A program made the translations under genes and the position numbers. 64,000 bases of DNA from Cytidiella melzeri (taxonomy: Eukaryota > Basidiomycota > Agaricomycetes > Polyporales > Irpicaceae): assembly GCA_022592445.1 (NCBI GenBank), contig JABYQR010000017.1:124001-188000 (forward strand), read 5' to 3'. The notes under the pieces are model-generated. The model was not told the DNA's origin. It saw nothing but the letters and a program-made list of their open reading frames with translations, and searched no databases. This document shows, one piece after another, positions 1-11,551 of the stretch; position 1 is the first letter of the stretch; every line of letters begins with the position of its first letter.

Positions 1-350
1 TGTCAATCACTTGAGAGTCAAACGACTCGAATTCAGCTCAACTTGACCTGGTTGCGACGTCAATTGCAGCGTCGATTCGCCCTCGTCGTAGACACGAACG
101 TCGATGTCGATAGTTAGTTCCGCTCAGATTACATCCTCATGCTAGCAGTGTGCGACGAGAGAGAACAACGCGAAGTGCCGCACCAACTCCCAACCGGTCC
201 GAAAGTCCTCACCCGCGTTACACTACGCCTAACCCGGGGCAGTTTGGTTGGCAACTAGGACGTGAATGGACTGCTGGGTTCACAGGCTTTGAAGATCGTT
301 TGTAACATAATCAAGACAGCTGTGACGAACGGGCAGGCGAAAAGTACATC
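1..350. other. 3' flank without a recognisable gene
   Basis: This stretch lies downstream of the stop codon of the minus-strand transporter-like gene. It has no long open frame on either strand and no repeat or terminal inverted repeat that I can see. It probably holds the 3' UTR of that gene and intergenic DNA. Confidence 0.5.
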
Positions 351-2648
351 TCAGAACGAGAAAATGGCAGCGTTCTTGCGTGTGCCAAACGCATATACGA
401 CTGCTTGGCTGACGAAAAGCCCACACGTTACACCAATAACGACAGCAATCATGGCTCCTCCAATATCAATACCGCTGCCTTGAGCTGTAATTCCACCAAC
501 TGCCGACAAGCCCGACTACAGAAGTTGTCAGCCCTGAAGGTTCATGTATCTTGTAGGAGAACTTACAGGGACCAGAAAGAGCACACCAGTCACCATGACC
601 GTGAAAGCGGTTCCATGCATCCTCCTCGAGTATAGGTTCCCTAGGATACCGACAGAAAAGGCTCCAATGAACGAGACGAAGTCAGATCTATTGGGAATGA
701 AGTGATTGGCGATCTTGTTCGTCGTGTACGATATGCAGGAAATAACGATCATCACTAGCATGTCCCAGGTCCATATAGGCTGGAGGTTCATGAGGGAGGA
801 GAGGAGCGAAAAAATCGGGACAATGATGAACTGCGTCCACCACGGGAAAGGCTGAAGATACCATGGCATGTTAGGTTCACGTAGGCAGCCCACGATGATG
901 TTTTCGTGTTGAACCGGGTCGACCAAGTCGAGGAATGTGAACGTCCCGTTCAGGGGATACCCGTTGTTGACGAAGGAGAATGTGCCGTTGCTGGGGACAA
1001 ACTCGCCGACGACAGACAGCTGCGTGTACACATGCGCGGCCAGCTGACCGAGATGGTCGCGAGCTCTGTGGTCTATGACGAGATACAGATCATTGCCGAT
1101 TTGGAGACCGAACCCCAGAAAGAAGGTGTATATCAGGGCGTACATCATCTTGATGCTGCCACATGCAATGTTCTTCGAAGCAAGCTCCAACGAGCCGCTT
1201 ACTGTAGTCACTGTCGGTAAGTGAAACGAGATTGGCGTACGAGATGTGACTTACAAATCAGGAAGCCCGGCAAGATGGAGACGATACTCGCAGAGGCAAC
1301 AGCATTGTAGCAGAAGATCCCTCCAGGAATACTGCTCAGAGCTCGTGCGGCGAAGGAGATGAGCATTACAACGCAAATCCTGTAAAAACTAGGTCAGAGA
1401 TTTGATACGAAGTCAGGAACAGAGAACGTACTCAAAAACATGGGCATACCACGCCTTTGCCTTCGCAATCACTCCATTCCGCATGATGGCCAAGAAAATT
1501 GCGAATACACCGGCAAGCCACATGTCAACCAGTGACCCACCGAAAGCGAGGGGACAGATCAAGGTAGCAATCCAGAACGAGAGGATGATCTGAGTCACAG
1601 AGCCGTAGATAGGTCTTGCCTCCAGTAGAGCGTCAAGTTGATGTCCCGCTTTCTTCGCGCTAAGCTCGTCGTGCACAACCCCGCGGTATATTTGGTGAAC
1701 CTCATGCAGTCGTCCTAGTGCCATTCGCCCTTTGCATCGAATAAAGTGCGTTTCTGATGTTTTCTCCTCTTCGTTGACAAATGAACACATGATGAGGTTA
1801 GGAACGTGGATAAACTCCGCTTTGAGTTCCAAGATACGAGCTGCAGATAGCAGCTGTGCTTCAATGCGGTGAGACGGTGCGCCAAAAGTCATCAGCGCTC
1901 TACCGAGTTTGACCAAGAACTTCTCGCGGTTGACGATCGCTAGCAAACTGTGCGTGAGCACCTTGACCGAGCAAGTCGAGAGAACATACACACAAGAGAT
2001 ATTGTATTGGATCTTGACAGCTCGGGCAGCTTTCCGGCGCTCCTTGTAGCTCATCTGTTTGTGCATCAAGTCTTCCAAGTCTTCGTAATCCTCGAGATAT
2101 TGCTTGCGTTTGTGAGTAATCAAAGGGTCATCCTGATCAACAACTTGCTCGTACAGCTTGTCGTCATGTCCGTTCTCGTCCTCGTCACTGGAAGGTTGTT
2201 GCTCCTCCAGGTTGTCCCAGTTATTATCCTCGTCGTGCTCGATGAAGTGCGATAGATAGCCCTGGTCTTCGTCCGCGCCAGGAGAAGACAGTTCCTTGTG
2301 CTGATAACGACCATTTTCCAGGTCGCTGGCATCTGCTTGTGATGTCTCAAAGGATAGTGGAGGGATGGAAGGTGGCATGTCACCATGGACAACACACGCG
2401 TCCTGGGGACGAGAGATTTCATCTGGATGACGATAGGACGACAGCGAGTACTGCTCGTCGTCGTACTGAATATGAGGTCGATCGACGCGGGCACTACCCA
2501 GACTTCCAACGAACGAATTGTGATACTCGTCTCGTGAGGCAGCTTCGTCTTGCTCCAGGGCAAACCGCACTCTGGAAGTGGAAGAACGGTTTGAAGTGAC
2601 AGAAAATTTGGAGCGGCGAGGGCCGTCAGGTAGCTCTGTGTAGGGCAT
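351..2648 (-). CDS. ThrE/Prm10-like (DUF1212) multi-pass membrane protein
   Basis: Spliced gene. The N-terminal ~230 residues are acidic, Ser/Asp-rich and probably disordered. They are followed by the DUF1212/ThrE domain, beginning around VNREKFLVKLGRALMTFGAP, a motif typical of the yeast Prm10 / bacterial threonine-serine exporter family. Several hydrophobic segments follow, and the protein ends GTRKNAAIFSF. Introns readable on the minus strand lie at 1431-1380 (GTACGT..ACAG), 1254-1211 (GTAAGT..ACAG) and 566-516 (GTAAGT..GTAG). A fourth, in-frame intron probably lies near 1990-1940, just before VNREKF. The frame joins cleanly across each intron, for example VLFLVP to SGLSAVGGITAQG. The family is known or suspected to move amino acids across membranes; the substrate here is inference. 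Start chosen as the first ATG of the long exon (MPYTELPDG). Confidence 0.82.
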
Positions 2649-3318
2649 GTTAACCAGATTACGCCTTTCCTAAGATCAAGGCAGCCAGGTACAGCAGCGT
2701 TCGTGGATGTGAAGTCTGCTTGGAAGCAGAGATGGAGTGAGCAGCTAGTCAAGGTTTCTGCAGGAGGCTGCAAGGACGAGGAACGAAAAGAAAGAATCGT
2801 ACGCTATACACATTCTGGTATCGACTGGCATGTGCAGGCTGACAATGGAATCTGCTGCGGCTGGCAGTTGATTGGCACTTGAACAAGTTCCAAGCCGCAG
2901 CGAGACGCCGAAAAGGGGCGGGAAGCCCTTCTAGAGAAGGCCGACTTTCTCAGACGTAGAACGCTTACAGTGGGCGGCGCCTGAACGTTCCAAATTCGGT
3001 GTTGTGGTACTATGACCTGTACGAATAGCGCCTGATCGTTCTCATGACTTGTTTAGCGTATTTCTTTGTAACGACTGACACAAACAATCATTGAGGATAA
3101 GTGATCAATTAGCTCCTATTCTCGTAGCTTACACATCTGTACAATACAAAAGGGATAAAACCCCTTGAAATATACAACTGTTACGAGCAGTATTCTCTCG
3201 CTCATTTTAACGCAAAAATCGAACTGCTCTTTGTCTGAAGTGAGTGGAATCACACTTGATCAAGTGTGGGGTCAGGCTAACTTTGCACATCCTCTCTTCG
3301 ATCAACCTCAAATCCTCA
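2649..3318. other. Upstream region of the ThrE-like gene
   Basis: No convincing gene. The first few hundred bases should contain the promoter of the minus-strand ThrE-like gene. A Copia insertion begins at 3319, after the target-site copy CCTCA at 3314-3318. No clear TATA box or other motif was recognised. Confidence 0.4.
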
Positions 3319-3545
3319 TGTCAGTTGGTGACCCGCCAGGGCATCTGGTTCAGGAAGGAAGCACATCAGTGCTAATGACTGTTGGAGTACCATACACGGA
3401 TATCCGCTGATCAGGGACATTTTGTATAAGGGGTCATTAACCAGTACAGGGGCACAGTATCTCTGTTAACCCTGTACCAGGTACACACACACGCACTGTA
3501 CCAATAGTATCTCTGTTGAACCTGTACCAGACTGTCTGATTAACA
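3319..3545 (+). repeat. 5' LTR of the short Copia element
   Basis: Copy of the 227-bp repeat, TGTCAG to TTAACA, about 90% identical by eye to the 3' copy. It contains repeated CTGTACC-type motifs around 3450-3530. Confidence 0.87.
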
Positions 3546-3557
3546 GGTTATGAGCTC
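3546..3557 (+). other. Copia primer-binding site (half initiator-tRNA type)
   Basis: GGTTATGAGCTC directly abuts the 5' LTR. It is complementary, with one mismatch, to the anticodon stem-loop of eukaryotic initiator tRNA-Met (GGGCUCAUAACCC). Drosophila copia and yeast Ty5 are known to prime from this internal half-tRNA rather than from the tRNA 3' end. Confidence 0.72.
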
Positions 3558-3644
3558 CGTACAGCGCATATCATAACAGATTCCCATCATTGAACATCAC
3601 CACTCTATTCATTTGTTACCCACATAAACCAACAATACATTGTC

Positions 3645-4876
3645 ATGTTAAATCTTCCCAAGGCTGACCCTTCTAATAACAAGTTGCTGAAACTTGACAA
3701 CAATGGGAGTGCCAACTCCTATGGGACGTGGGTAATGCAAGTCAAGGCAAAACTCAGATCTGTACACTTGTGGAAATATTTTGAAGGTCCCGATTCCATG
3801 CCACCCATTGTCCCCAAACTTCAAAAGACTTACAATGAAGAAGTTGAGGATCCAGACACCGGGGTGTGACAAATGGGATAAAGAGGGGGGATGAAGCTGA
3901 GGTCAAGCAAGCGATGAAGGACACAGAGCCTTGGTACAATGCCAACATCATGGCTATTGCCCTATTGCTCAAAGCCATCCCCCAGGCAAAAATTCATCTC
4001 ATAGACATACCAGGAGAGCAAAAGCAGCCTGGGCAATACTTCAGTAAGAATGTTGACCAACCAACAATCTGCGAGCCTCTTCGCTCTGTCAGAAACTGAT
4101 GAGTTTCACATGTAGGGATGAAATGAACGTGAGCAAATGAGTCAATAAGATGTGTGCTATCTACGCAGATCTGTGCAATCAAGATCCAAATCACATGGCC
4201 AACACAAACTTCACAACTACACTGGCCAACCTCATCCCCACCAACAACAGCTGGAGGATGTTTTCTAGAATGCTCCACTACGGTATGGGCATTGCTCACA
4301 GCAGCGGCAGACCAATGTCTTCATCAAGAGTAATTGAGCTCATCACAAAGAAGAAGACTGGGCGCAATCAAAGAATGACCCGGAGGTTATTGCGCAAATC
4401 TTCAAGACCAATGTGATCTACCGCAAGAGATCTGCCACTTTGAACACCGTTGAAAATCAAGCTGTTGGTACTGCCAAGAAGATGACTGAATGGTGCAACA
4501 ATCCTGACTGCCCACATCCCTGTGGCCATACAAGCAATAACTGCCTGTCCCTGGGGGAGGAAAATCCATTTCAGGATATGCCATGATCATCTACAACTTG
4601 CCAAATGCCTGGAGCTCAAAACAACAAGCAGTGGTGGCCCTATTGTTGTGCGAAGCTGAGTACCTTTCCTGTTCACATGCAGCATGCCAAGTTATTTGGC
4701 TCAGACAACTCCTCGGCAAACTTAGAATTCCCACAGACAGACCCAACCCCGGCAACAACAATGGAACCATCACCTGTACACACGACCCTCATGGGCACAC
4801 GAGGATGAAGCACATTGACATAAGGGCACACTTCATCAGGAATTGTGTGAATGATGGAAGGGTTGACGTCAGGTGA
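3645..4876 (+). pseudogene. Copia gag and RNase H remnants
   Basis: Fragmented coding sequence in several frames. The 74-residue piece from 3645 (MLNLPKADPSNNKLLKLDNN) looks like a Copia Gag N-terminus with the usual YGTWVMQVKAKL-type segment. Pieces near 3866-4416 continue Gag. A Cys/His-rich stretch near 4490-4580 may be a decayed zinc knuckle. The last piece (4583-4876) carries the Copia RNase H signature CEAEYLSCSHAACQVIWLRQ and ends MKHIDIRAHFIRN. The jump from Gag directly to the end of Pol shows that integrase and reverse transcriptase were deleted. Frameshifts and stops make it non-functional. Confidence 0.75.
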
Positions 4877-4984
4877 GTAGAAGGGAAGGAAAACCTTGCC
4901 AACGTATTCACACAGTCATAAACTTGAATACTACACACACACACAATGGGGATGCTGAAAATAGTAATGTGTCAAGGGGAGGGG

Positions 4985-5211
4985 TGTCAGATGGTGACCT
5001 GCCAGGGCATCCGGTTTAGGAAGGAAGCATATGAGTGCTAATGACTGTTGTAGTACCATACACAGATATCCGCTGATCATGGACATTTTGTATAAAGGGT
5101 TGTTAAATGGTACAGGGGCACAGTATCTCTGTTGACCCTGTACCATGTATGCATACACACACTGTACCAATAGTATCTCTGCTGAACCTGTACCAGACCG
5201 TCTAATTAACA
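4985..5211 (+). repeat. 3' LTR of the short Copia element
   Basis: Second copy of the 227-bp repeat. It is preceded by the polypurine tract at 4974-4984 and followed by the target-site copy CCTCA. Confidence 0.87.
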
Positions 5212-6312
5212 CCTCACCTCTCAACTTTGACTCTGTATAGGTGCACCGCACCGTCTGCTGCAGTGTACTAAGGTATATTGCTTTTTTAGGCCTATATAAA
5301 TTGACATCTGACTGGCCCTTCTGAAAACAGGGCACCACTCATAGTACCGCTGTTGCATGCACTATTACATACAGTGTTTACTATACTTAACTTACACAAT
5401 GGATCTGTTTCAAATCCTGCAGAACTACTTCCTGCCCAAAGCTACTGCAGCCCTGCAGCAGATCTTTACCACCATGACAAGTGAGCTACAGGATGCTTGG
5501 CAGCAAGTCCAGGCTGCTCAGAGCCAGCTGTTGACCCAGGAACAAAGTAGAAGTGGTATGCAAGGGGTAGAGGCTGTTAAGCTTTAAAGATGAGTCTTAT
5601 TTGTTACAAACGGTCTTCACACACTATTATTTTTCTTTACTTCTTTGATTGTCCTAGTAACTAGCTGTTTTCCTTACCTTTGCACTGACGATTCAACTCG
5701 TCCTTCCTCCCTCTTTCCTTGATCCTCATCACCTCCATTCAACACGGACTATTACATCATCAGCTTCCTTCTTGTTTTGATTCAAACCTCGGACCTAACT
5801 CCAATTGGTTGCCGTTGCCTTGGTTCTACCCTTGGCCTTTCCATACCTCTGTTACCGTTTCATGAGGTCCAACTCTATCTATCCCCTGTTTTGGGTCCAG
5901 CCCTGTCTATCCCCTGTTCCGGGTTCAACCCCTTTTCTATTGTTCTTTGACTCATGGTCCATCTTTCTCCAGTTCCTTGTTTTGGAGCCTTGACAGTCTT
6001 TTCCCCCATTGGCTTGCCAAAGTAGCTATTATTCTCTGTGTATTGTTTTATTTTTCCATTCCTCTAATTTGTTACCACTACGTCAGACTGGTCCAGAAGT
6101 AGTTAGGCCAACATGTATAAATAGCTGCTAGACATGGGGCTAGAACCTCAGTCTATCCACTTTGTATCGGTATTCCTTCTATTGATCCATCATTTGTCTG
6201 CCATTGTGCTTCACAGCAACTGCGCGGCCTAGACCATCACTCAACCTTATGTGTAGATACACCAAGGGGTTCTGACTTGACAACTTGTCTCTTGACAATA
6301 GCCGGTCTTAAC
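5212..6312 (+). repeat. Probable degraded LTR region with TATA boxes and a short ORF
   Basis: No conserved gene. A TATATAAA-like box occurs near 5291. An ORF of 62 codons at 5399-5587 (MDLFQILQNYFLPKATAALQ) could be a Gag N-terminal fragment. A second TATA-like box (GTATAAATAG) is near 6115, and the stretch ends in GTCTTAACA near 6311, like an LTR terminus. The following sequence contains Gag-like coding, so this may be an old 5' LTR. I found no second copy in the window to prove the limits. Confidence 0.35.
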
Positions 6313-7130
6313 AGGGCCGTATTCTGAGCTGTAATTTACATGCAACACTGTTTATATATATCTACGCTACACCTCCTAACTCTAGCTTTTCTCTGACTAA
6401 GTCCAACATGCGAGCAACAACTGAGACTTTAGGGCTGGTCAACCCAACAGAGGCAAATGTGACATAGTGACTCTGCAACAGCACGACACAGCCTGTATAT
6501 GGGTGGGGTACGGGATGCAACTCCTTAGCCTGAACCATTTTTGGCCTGCTGTGTATGTCGTGCAATGCTGATTGGAGAATGCCTGGCAGTCTGCAGTAGG
6601 GGTTGCCCTGAAACGAACTCGAATGCCAGAGGCTCACTGGTTTGTTTCACCATGGTCATGTGGGGTATTTTGCCGTCACAGATCTTAGCTGTTGCTGAGT
6701 TCTGTCTTGCCTGTAGTGGTCATGTGAGTTGCTTGCAAAGAGAGTTGCACCACAATCAGAGGTTGGGGCGCTGAGGCTGAGAAAGTCCTCAGACTGCCGT
6801 TCAAAGCTTCCGAGGTTTGGCTGATGGCCACTTCCAAAGCCTGTTGCTGTACTTAGGACTTTCTGCTACACCTCCCAGGCTGAGAAATTCCACGTGGTAG
6901 GGTCAGTCCACATGTCCATGCAATTTCTGGCTGTGACAACATGTATTGTTGGATCACAACTTTTTGCAACGCTGTTCATATGTCAGGAGTTCCACCCGAA
7001 GTGTAGATTCCAGCAGCTGCAACATGTTTGGATGACTTGGCTTAATCCTGGTATCAGGATCTTATCAATTGTCAGGCTGTCCTGGCAGACTGGGCCGCCT
7101 TTGAAGCACTCTTGCAGCAACACTTTGATA

Positions 7131-9864
7131 CAGTTGAACCCCTCTTAACCCATACCCCTTATACCCCATAACCTCTCGAAATACATATAATTCTCAGTTG
7201 ACTGACTCGGTCTGCAGAGAAATCCGGTCAAAAACCCATAACCCCCTGATACTCCATAATCCATGCCTTTTGGGAATGAAAACCCCATACTTTTGACATA
7301 TTTTCTGGCCTTCAGGACATATATGTGGTCTTAAATATATGTATCCATAACAACATTGTTTGGCTGCGAGCAGACAACATATGAAGTGTCTCGGGCAACA
7401 ATTTGGGGGCACACATAAGATACCAATGATGAATAAAACTGGGATAGCGTCAGGAATAAGTCCTGCTTACCTCTCGCAGTCGCTCAAACTCCAGCTGGTG
7501 GCATGGGCAAGCCAGTGAATATCTTGAAGAAAGGATACAAAGTCCTGCAAAACCGTGTCAAGATCCAAAAGGATAAACTGAAGGATTTGTTAGTGGCAAA
7601 GAAATCAATTTCAGCTGAGGACAAACAGTGGCTCAATGGGGAAGCTAACCTCGTTGACAAACAACGTGCTATTGATTGCGCTAGAGACTGCTTCTGATTA
7701 CAAGCGGGGCTTGAAGAAATTGGATATGCCGCAGCAAGAGGCTCTACAGCGGCTGCGAGAGGCTGCAGATGATTTACCCAAGGCTGTAGGCAATGGACGG
7801 AAGAGTTGGCCATTTTTCAGACACAATGATTTCAATTCTACTTACATTCCTTCAGGACCAGAACCAAACACCGTACCTTCCAAACCAAAGGAGCCAAAGC
7901 TGCCTATGTTCACCAAAAAAGAGAATGTGACCTTGAACCAGTGCATTGAAATACTCGACTGGCACCACAAGAACGGAGAAAATCAGTCAAAAACTGCAAG
8001 GCATTTTGACACAATTTATCCCAACTTACGGATCAAGCAGCCTCTAGTCTCCGACTGGCTCAACAACAAGGCACAATGGCAACACAAGTGGGATTTGGAC
8101 CGTTCTCGCTCTGCAAAATGGTTCCCGACAAACACAGCACCCAGTTGTTACGGAGATGATGGATCTGTGGGTGACTCAGGCAATGGCACATGGTGTTCTC
8201 GTGACAGGCAAGGTGTTGCAGCAGAAGTGGAAGGCCTTTGCAGAGCTGGCTGGTATCCCCGAGGATGAGCGACTGGGCCTCAGCAATGGGTGGCTTTCAA
8301 GGTACAAGGCCTACATGGGACTTAAGGAATTCAAGAGGCTGGTTTGGTGGATCTCAAGAGTGTTGAGAACAATCGGAAGCAAATCGAGGAGTTGATTGCT
8401 GAGTACAGGTATCAGCTGCGAGACATCTTCAACATGGATGAGACTGGCCTTTTCTGTGCGTACATATCTGATTTTTCTGGGTGTATCTTCATTTCTCATC
8501 TCTATCATAGACTACTGCCAGATTGCAGCCTTTCAAACAAGAAGCATTCAGGTGTCAAAGGAAGGAAGGTTTGACTTACCTATGCCTTGACAGCTAATGC
8601 AGATGGTTCCAAAAAGCTGCCTGTGTTTGTCATCGGTAAAGCCCACAAGCCACAACCTTTCAAGAATAAGACAGGCCCACAACTTGGCTTCAACTACACG
8701 AGCAATGTGAATGCCTGGATGACAATTGTTGTGTATCAAGAATGGATACGGCAGTGGGACACTGACCTTGGACGGCAGAAGCGCAAGATCCTCCTTCTTC
8801 AGGACAATTTTGCCTGGCATGTTGTTCAAGACAGCTTGGAGAATATCAGAGTCGTGAATTTTTGACCAAACCTCACGTCACACGTCCAAACAATGGACCA
8901 AGGTATTATTTGATGTTTCAAAGCTCACTACCGTGCCAGATACATCCAGCGCGCAGCTGACCGTTACGACCGCAGTATCACACCCTTACAAATCTACGAC
9001 ATCAACCAGCTTGAGGCGATGCACCTTGCTGAGGCCGCCTGGCACAAAGTCAACACAACAATCATCCGACACTGTTGATGCAAGGCCGGAATCCTCCCTC
9101 CATCATCTGCCAGTAGCCCTCCTGTCATCCCTTCAATACTGGTAGCTGCTCTCATCCATGCCACAAACATGAACCCACTTGGGAGCGTTGAACACAATCC
9201 GATCTAACAAGTTGAGAAGAAGGTTGAGGAAGCCCTTGATGAGCTCATTGCAACTGGCGCGCTGCAGAGTTGCAACCGTATGAACCTTGAGGAGTTGCTG
9301 AATCCGGAGGAGAAAGATATTGAAGCCATAATGGAAGGTACAGAGGAGGGGATTTGTGCCGCAGTGTTAGAATCATACAAGGCACAAGAAAACGCACCCA
9401 TCAATGGAGGCAACAACAACATTGACAACAACGCAACACACCAAGCCGTGCCAACTTGCAAGGAGGTTCTCGAGGCTGCCGCTATTATCAATAGCTACGT
9501 TCACGACATGAACAACCCTACCGCACGCAAAATGGAATCACTGTTAGCCTCCTTCCGTCGTCAACTTCGGTTGGACATGGTCCATTTGACAACTCCTACT
9601 CTAATCACATCTTATTTTCAGCCTAAGTAGAACATTCCTTCTTCTAAGCTCTCACTACATATTTCTCTACATCCTACATGCACTCTACAGGTGTACAATA
9701 GCATTACAGCTTGTTTAATGTTGAATTGCCCGACGAGCGCTTACTAGTTATCATGAATCACGCAACAAGCGCTTAGCGTGGAAGTCCCCTTGTACCCCAT
9801 AACCTCTAACAACCCATACCTTGAGCCCTATCCCAAGGGGTATGGGTTAAGAGGGGTTCGACTG
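7131..9864 (+). mobile_element. Pogo/Tigger-type DNA transposon
   Basis: The element is 2734 bp, bounded by terminal inverted repeats of about 28-30 bp. The left end is CAGTTGAACCCCTCTTAACC; the right end is its inverse with one T/C difference near the tip. It is flanked by TA on both sides (7129-7130 and 9865-9866), the target duplication of the Tc1/mariner/Pogo superfamily. CAGT termini are typical of Pogo elements. Subterminal repeats of ACCCCATAACCTCT type occur at both ends. It carries one decayed transposase gene and sits inside a Gypsy gag remnant. Confidence 0.9.
7503..9630 (+). pseudogene. Pogo-like transposase, inactivated
   Basis: The N-terminus is MGKPVNILKKGYKVLQ at 7503. A Psq/CENP-B type DNA-binding region follows (MFTKKENVTLNQCIEILDWH; then LVTGKVLQQKWKAFAELAG near 8200-8260). 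The DDE core reads IFNMDETGLFC (first Asp), then TANADGSKKLPVFVIGKAHK and ILLLQDNFAWHVV (second Asp). The C-terminus reads SYFQPK at 9613-9630. A 51-bp intron fits at 8460-8510 (GTACAT..CATAG). Damage includes frame changes near 7675, 8150 and 8340, and in-frame TGA codons near 8572, 8863, 8912 and 9079. Several of these lie where Arg (CGA) or Trp is expected. Not functional. Confidence 0.85.
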
Positions 9865-10460
9865 TAATTGCATCATCTTTGACCAAGTCCATGCCTGTAT
9901 GCATGCAACTATCTATCAAGGAGACATGGTCAAATTGTAAAAATGTTTCAGCTGCCCGATGCTCACATCCCAGACAATCAAATGACTTATCAAGACTGTT
10001 GATGGAACTTTCTCACTTTGCTCCCACAGCAAGCTCATCTGTATATCAAGGAAGCACTGTGTTTCAATACTACCCCAAACATGTTGCACTTTTACAAACT
10101 GGCTATCAAGTGGGCACAAAACTGTCAGCTCTCTGATCAGGCTCAGAGATCTCACCTTCTGCACATTGTCCTCACAAAAATGGACACCATGAACCTCAAG
10201 CCAAGAATCAAGCAAGGCAGGACACTCTGTTCCTGGCACTGGCTCCTCCTTTTTTGCAGACTGCAGGTACAAACAACAATGCCGCAGCCAATAATGACAC
10301 TGCAGGCCATACACCGATGGACCTTGATGCTATGCAACAGTCAAAAATGTTTGATGTTATTTGCAAGCACACTGGCACACTGGCACTAATGCTAACAAGT
10401 CATCACCTGTGTTGAATGGTTGATCAATTGGTCAGCAAACATTTGGAGCTCTGAGACAGC

Positions 10461-11551
10461 AACAAGGTCATACCTTTGAGATGGATACACCCAGACATCC
10501 TTTGAACAACAACAGAGATTTCTTCTCGCAAGATCTGCCTTATGGCTATATTCCTGCTCTAAATGATCTCAGGTTGCAAAAACCTGTTGACTCTTGTAAT
10601 TGGGTCTGTAGCTATGCTGTTGATGAGTACTTGGACAAAATCTGGACATCCATAAACTATGTATGTCAAGAATTTGTCCCAAAACTTAGCCATCCCTTAT
10701 CTCTTGTGGGAACAACTTTGGAAGTGGTTTTTTGGCATCTTCTGTCCAATCTACACCATTTCCCATACTCAGTCAGGTCAGAATAATACAGACGCACTTG
10801 CAGTAATATTGGTTGTGTTTGCTTGTCTGCAACTGTAGCTTTGTCTATGTGACTCAACCTCTGTGTGAGGATGCTTTGTGACAAGCCAAGTGGTGATTGA
10901 ACTTGTTGTGTAACAATAGCATCAATCTGTGACTGGAAAGGGGTACACTGTTGTTGAGTATTCTGTGCGCTTTTACTTGTTTGACAACTTGACACATTCC
11001 AGCATCCGTATATTACTTTCTGTTCCGTCTGTCATCTCATCTTGATGCTTCTGTCTTCTGTACGACTAGCCACTCACAGACACCATATATACAGACTGGC
11101 TGTGTACCAAACACCCCAGAGTTTCAACCTATACTCTGAGGTATTGACATGCTGTGTCATAAGGTCAAGTACGCAACTCCACTAGGTACATCAGAGCCAG
11201 CACATGTGAGCGCCCTGTGTACAGAAGTTTCTTGCTAGGACTTCTTTAGGTTATGAGCCCCGAGAGGCTCTGACCACCTCTCGGATTTGCTTCTTGTCTC
11301 TTGTATGTCTGACAATAAAGCCGTGTTGGACTACTCTTTCCTATTGTGCTATAGGCTACATCACTTCTACAACAAGCTCAAATTCTGCAATTGCCATGGG
11401 GCCCTGTCAGATCTGAACAATCTATGGGAGGTCTGCCAAATCTCTCCATGTCCAAACTGTTACAATATTGTTCTGTGGACTGACTTGCAGTCTGACTGGT
11501 ACGAGGACACCAACATTGGGAAAATCACTCAGATTCATCACAACACCCATC
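10461..11551. other. Degenerate repeat DNA, no intact gene
   Basis: Short open frames only. The minus strand near 10830-10960 carries SQIDAIVTQQVQSPLGLSQS, related in protein and DNA to a stretch inside the MITE at 39875-40609, so a decayed DNA transposon is likely. At 11249-11260 GGTTATGAGCCC matches the initiator-tRNA anticodon stem-loop complement exactly, so a Copia 5' LTR may end near 11248 (a TATA-like box CCATATATAC lies near 11083). The open frame from 11287 is unrecognised. Confidence 0.35.

Larger units (their letters stand above)
3319..5211 (+). mobile_element. Short, internally deleted Ty1/Copia retrotransposon
   Basis: Two direct repeats of 227 bp (3319-3545 and 4985-5211) begin TGTCAG and end TTAACA. 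The element is flanked by a perfect 5-bp target-site duplication, CCTCA at 3314-3318 and 5212-5216. A polypurine tract (AAGGGGAGGGG) directly precedes the 3' LTR. The primer-binding site follows the 5' LTR at 3546. The inside holds gag-like and RNase H-like remnants only; protease, integrase and reverse transcriptase are missing. It is therefore a non-autonomous derivative with intact ends. Family: Copia, judged from the half-tRNA primer site and the RNase H motif. Confidence 0.88.
6313..10460 (+). pseudogene. Gypsy-type gag remnant split by a Pogo transposon
   Basis: Before the Pogo insertion the plus strand reads AVLADWAAFEALLQQHFDT near 7070-7128, typical of the retrotransposon Gag domain. 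The frame can be followed after the insertion from 9867. Near 10290-10340 it reads ANNDTAGHTPMDLDAMQQS, the PMDLDAMQ signature found before the zinc knuckle of many basidiomycete Gypsy Gags. The flanks joined without one TA copy give continuous Gag-like sequence. Frameshifts are present. No protease or pol follows directly. Confidence 0.55.
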
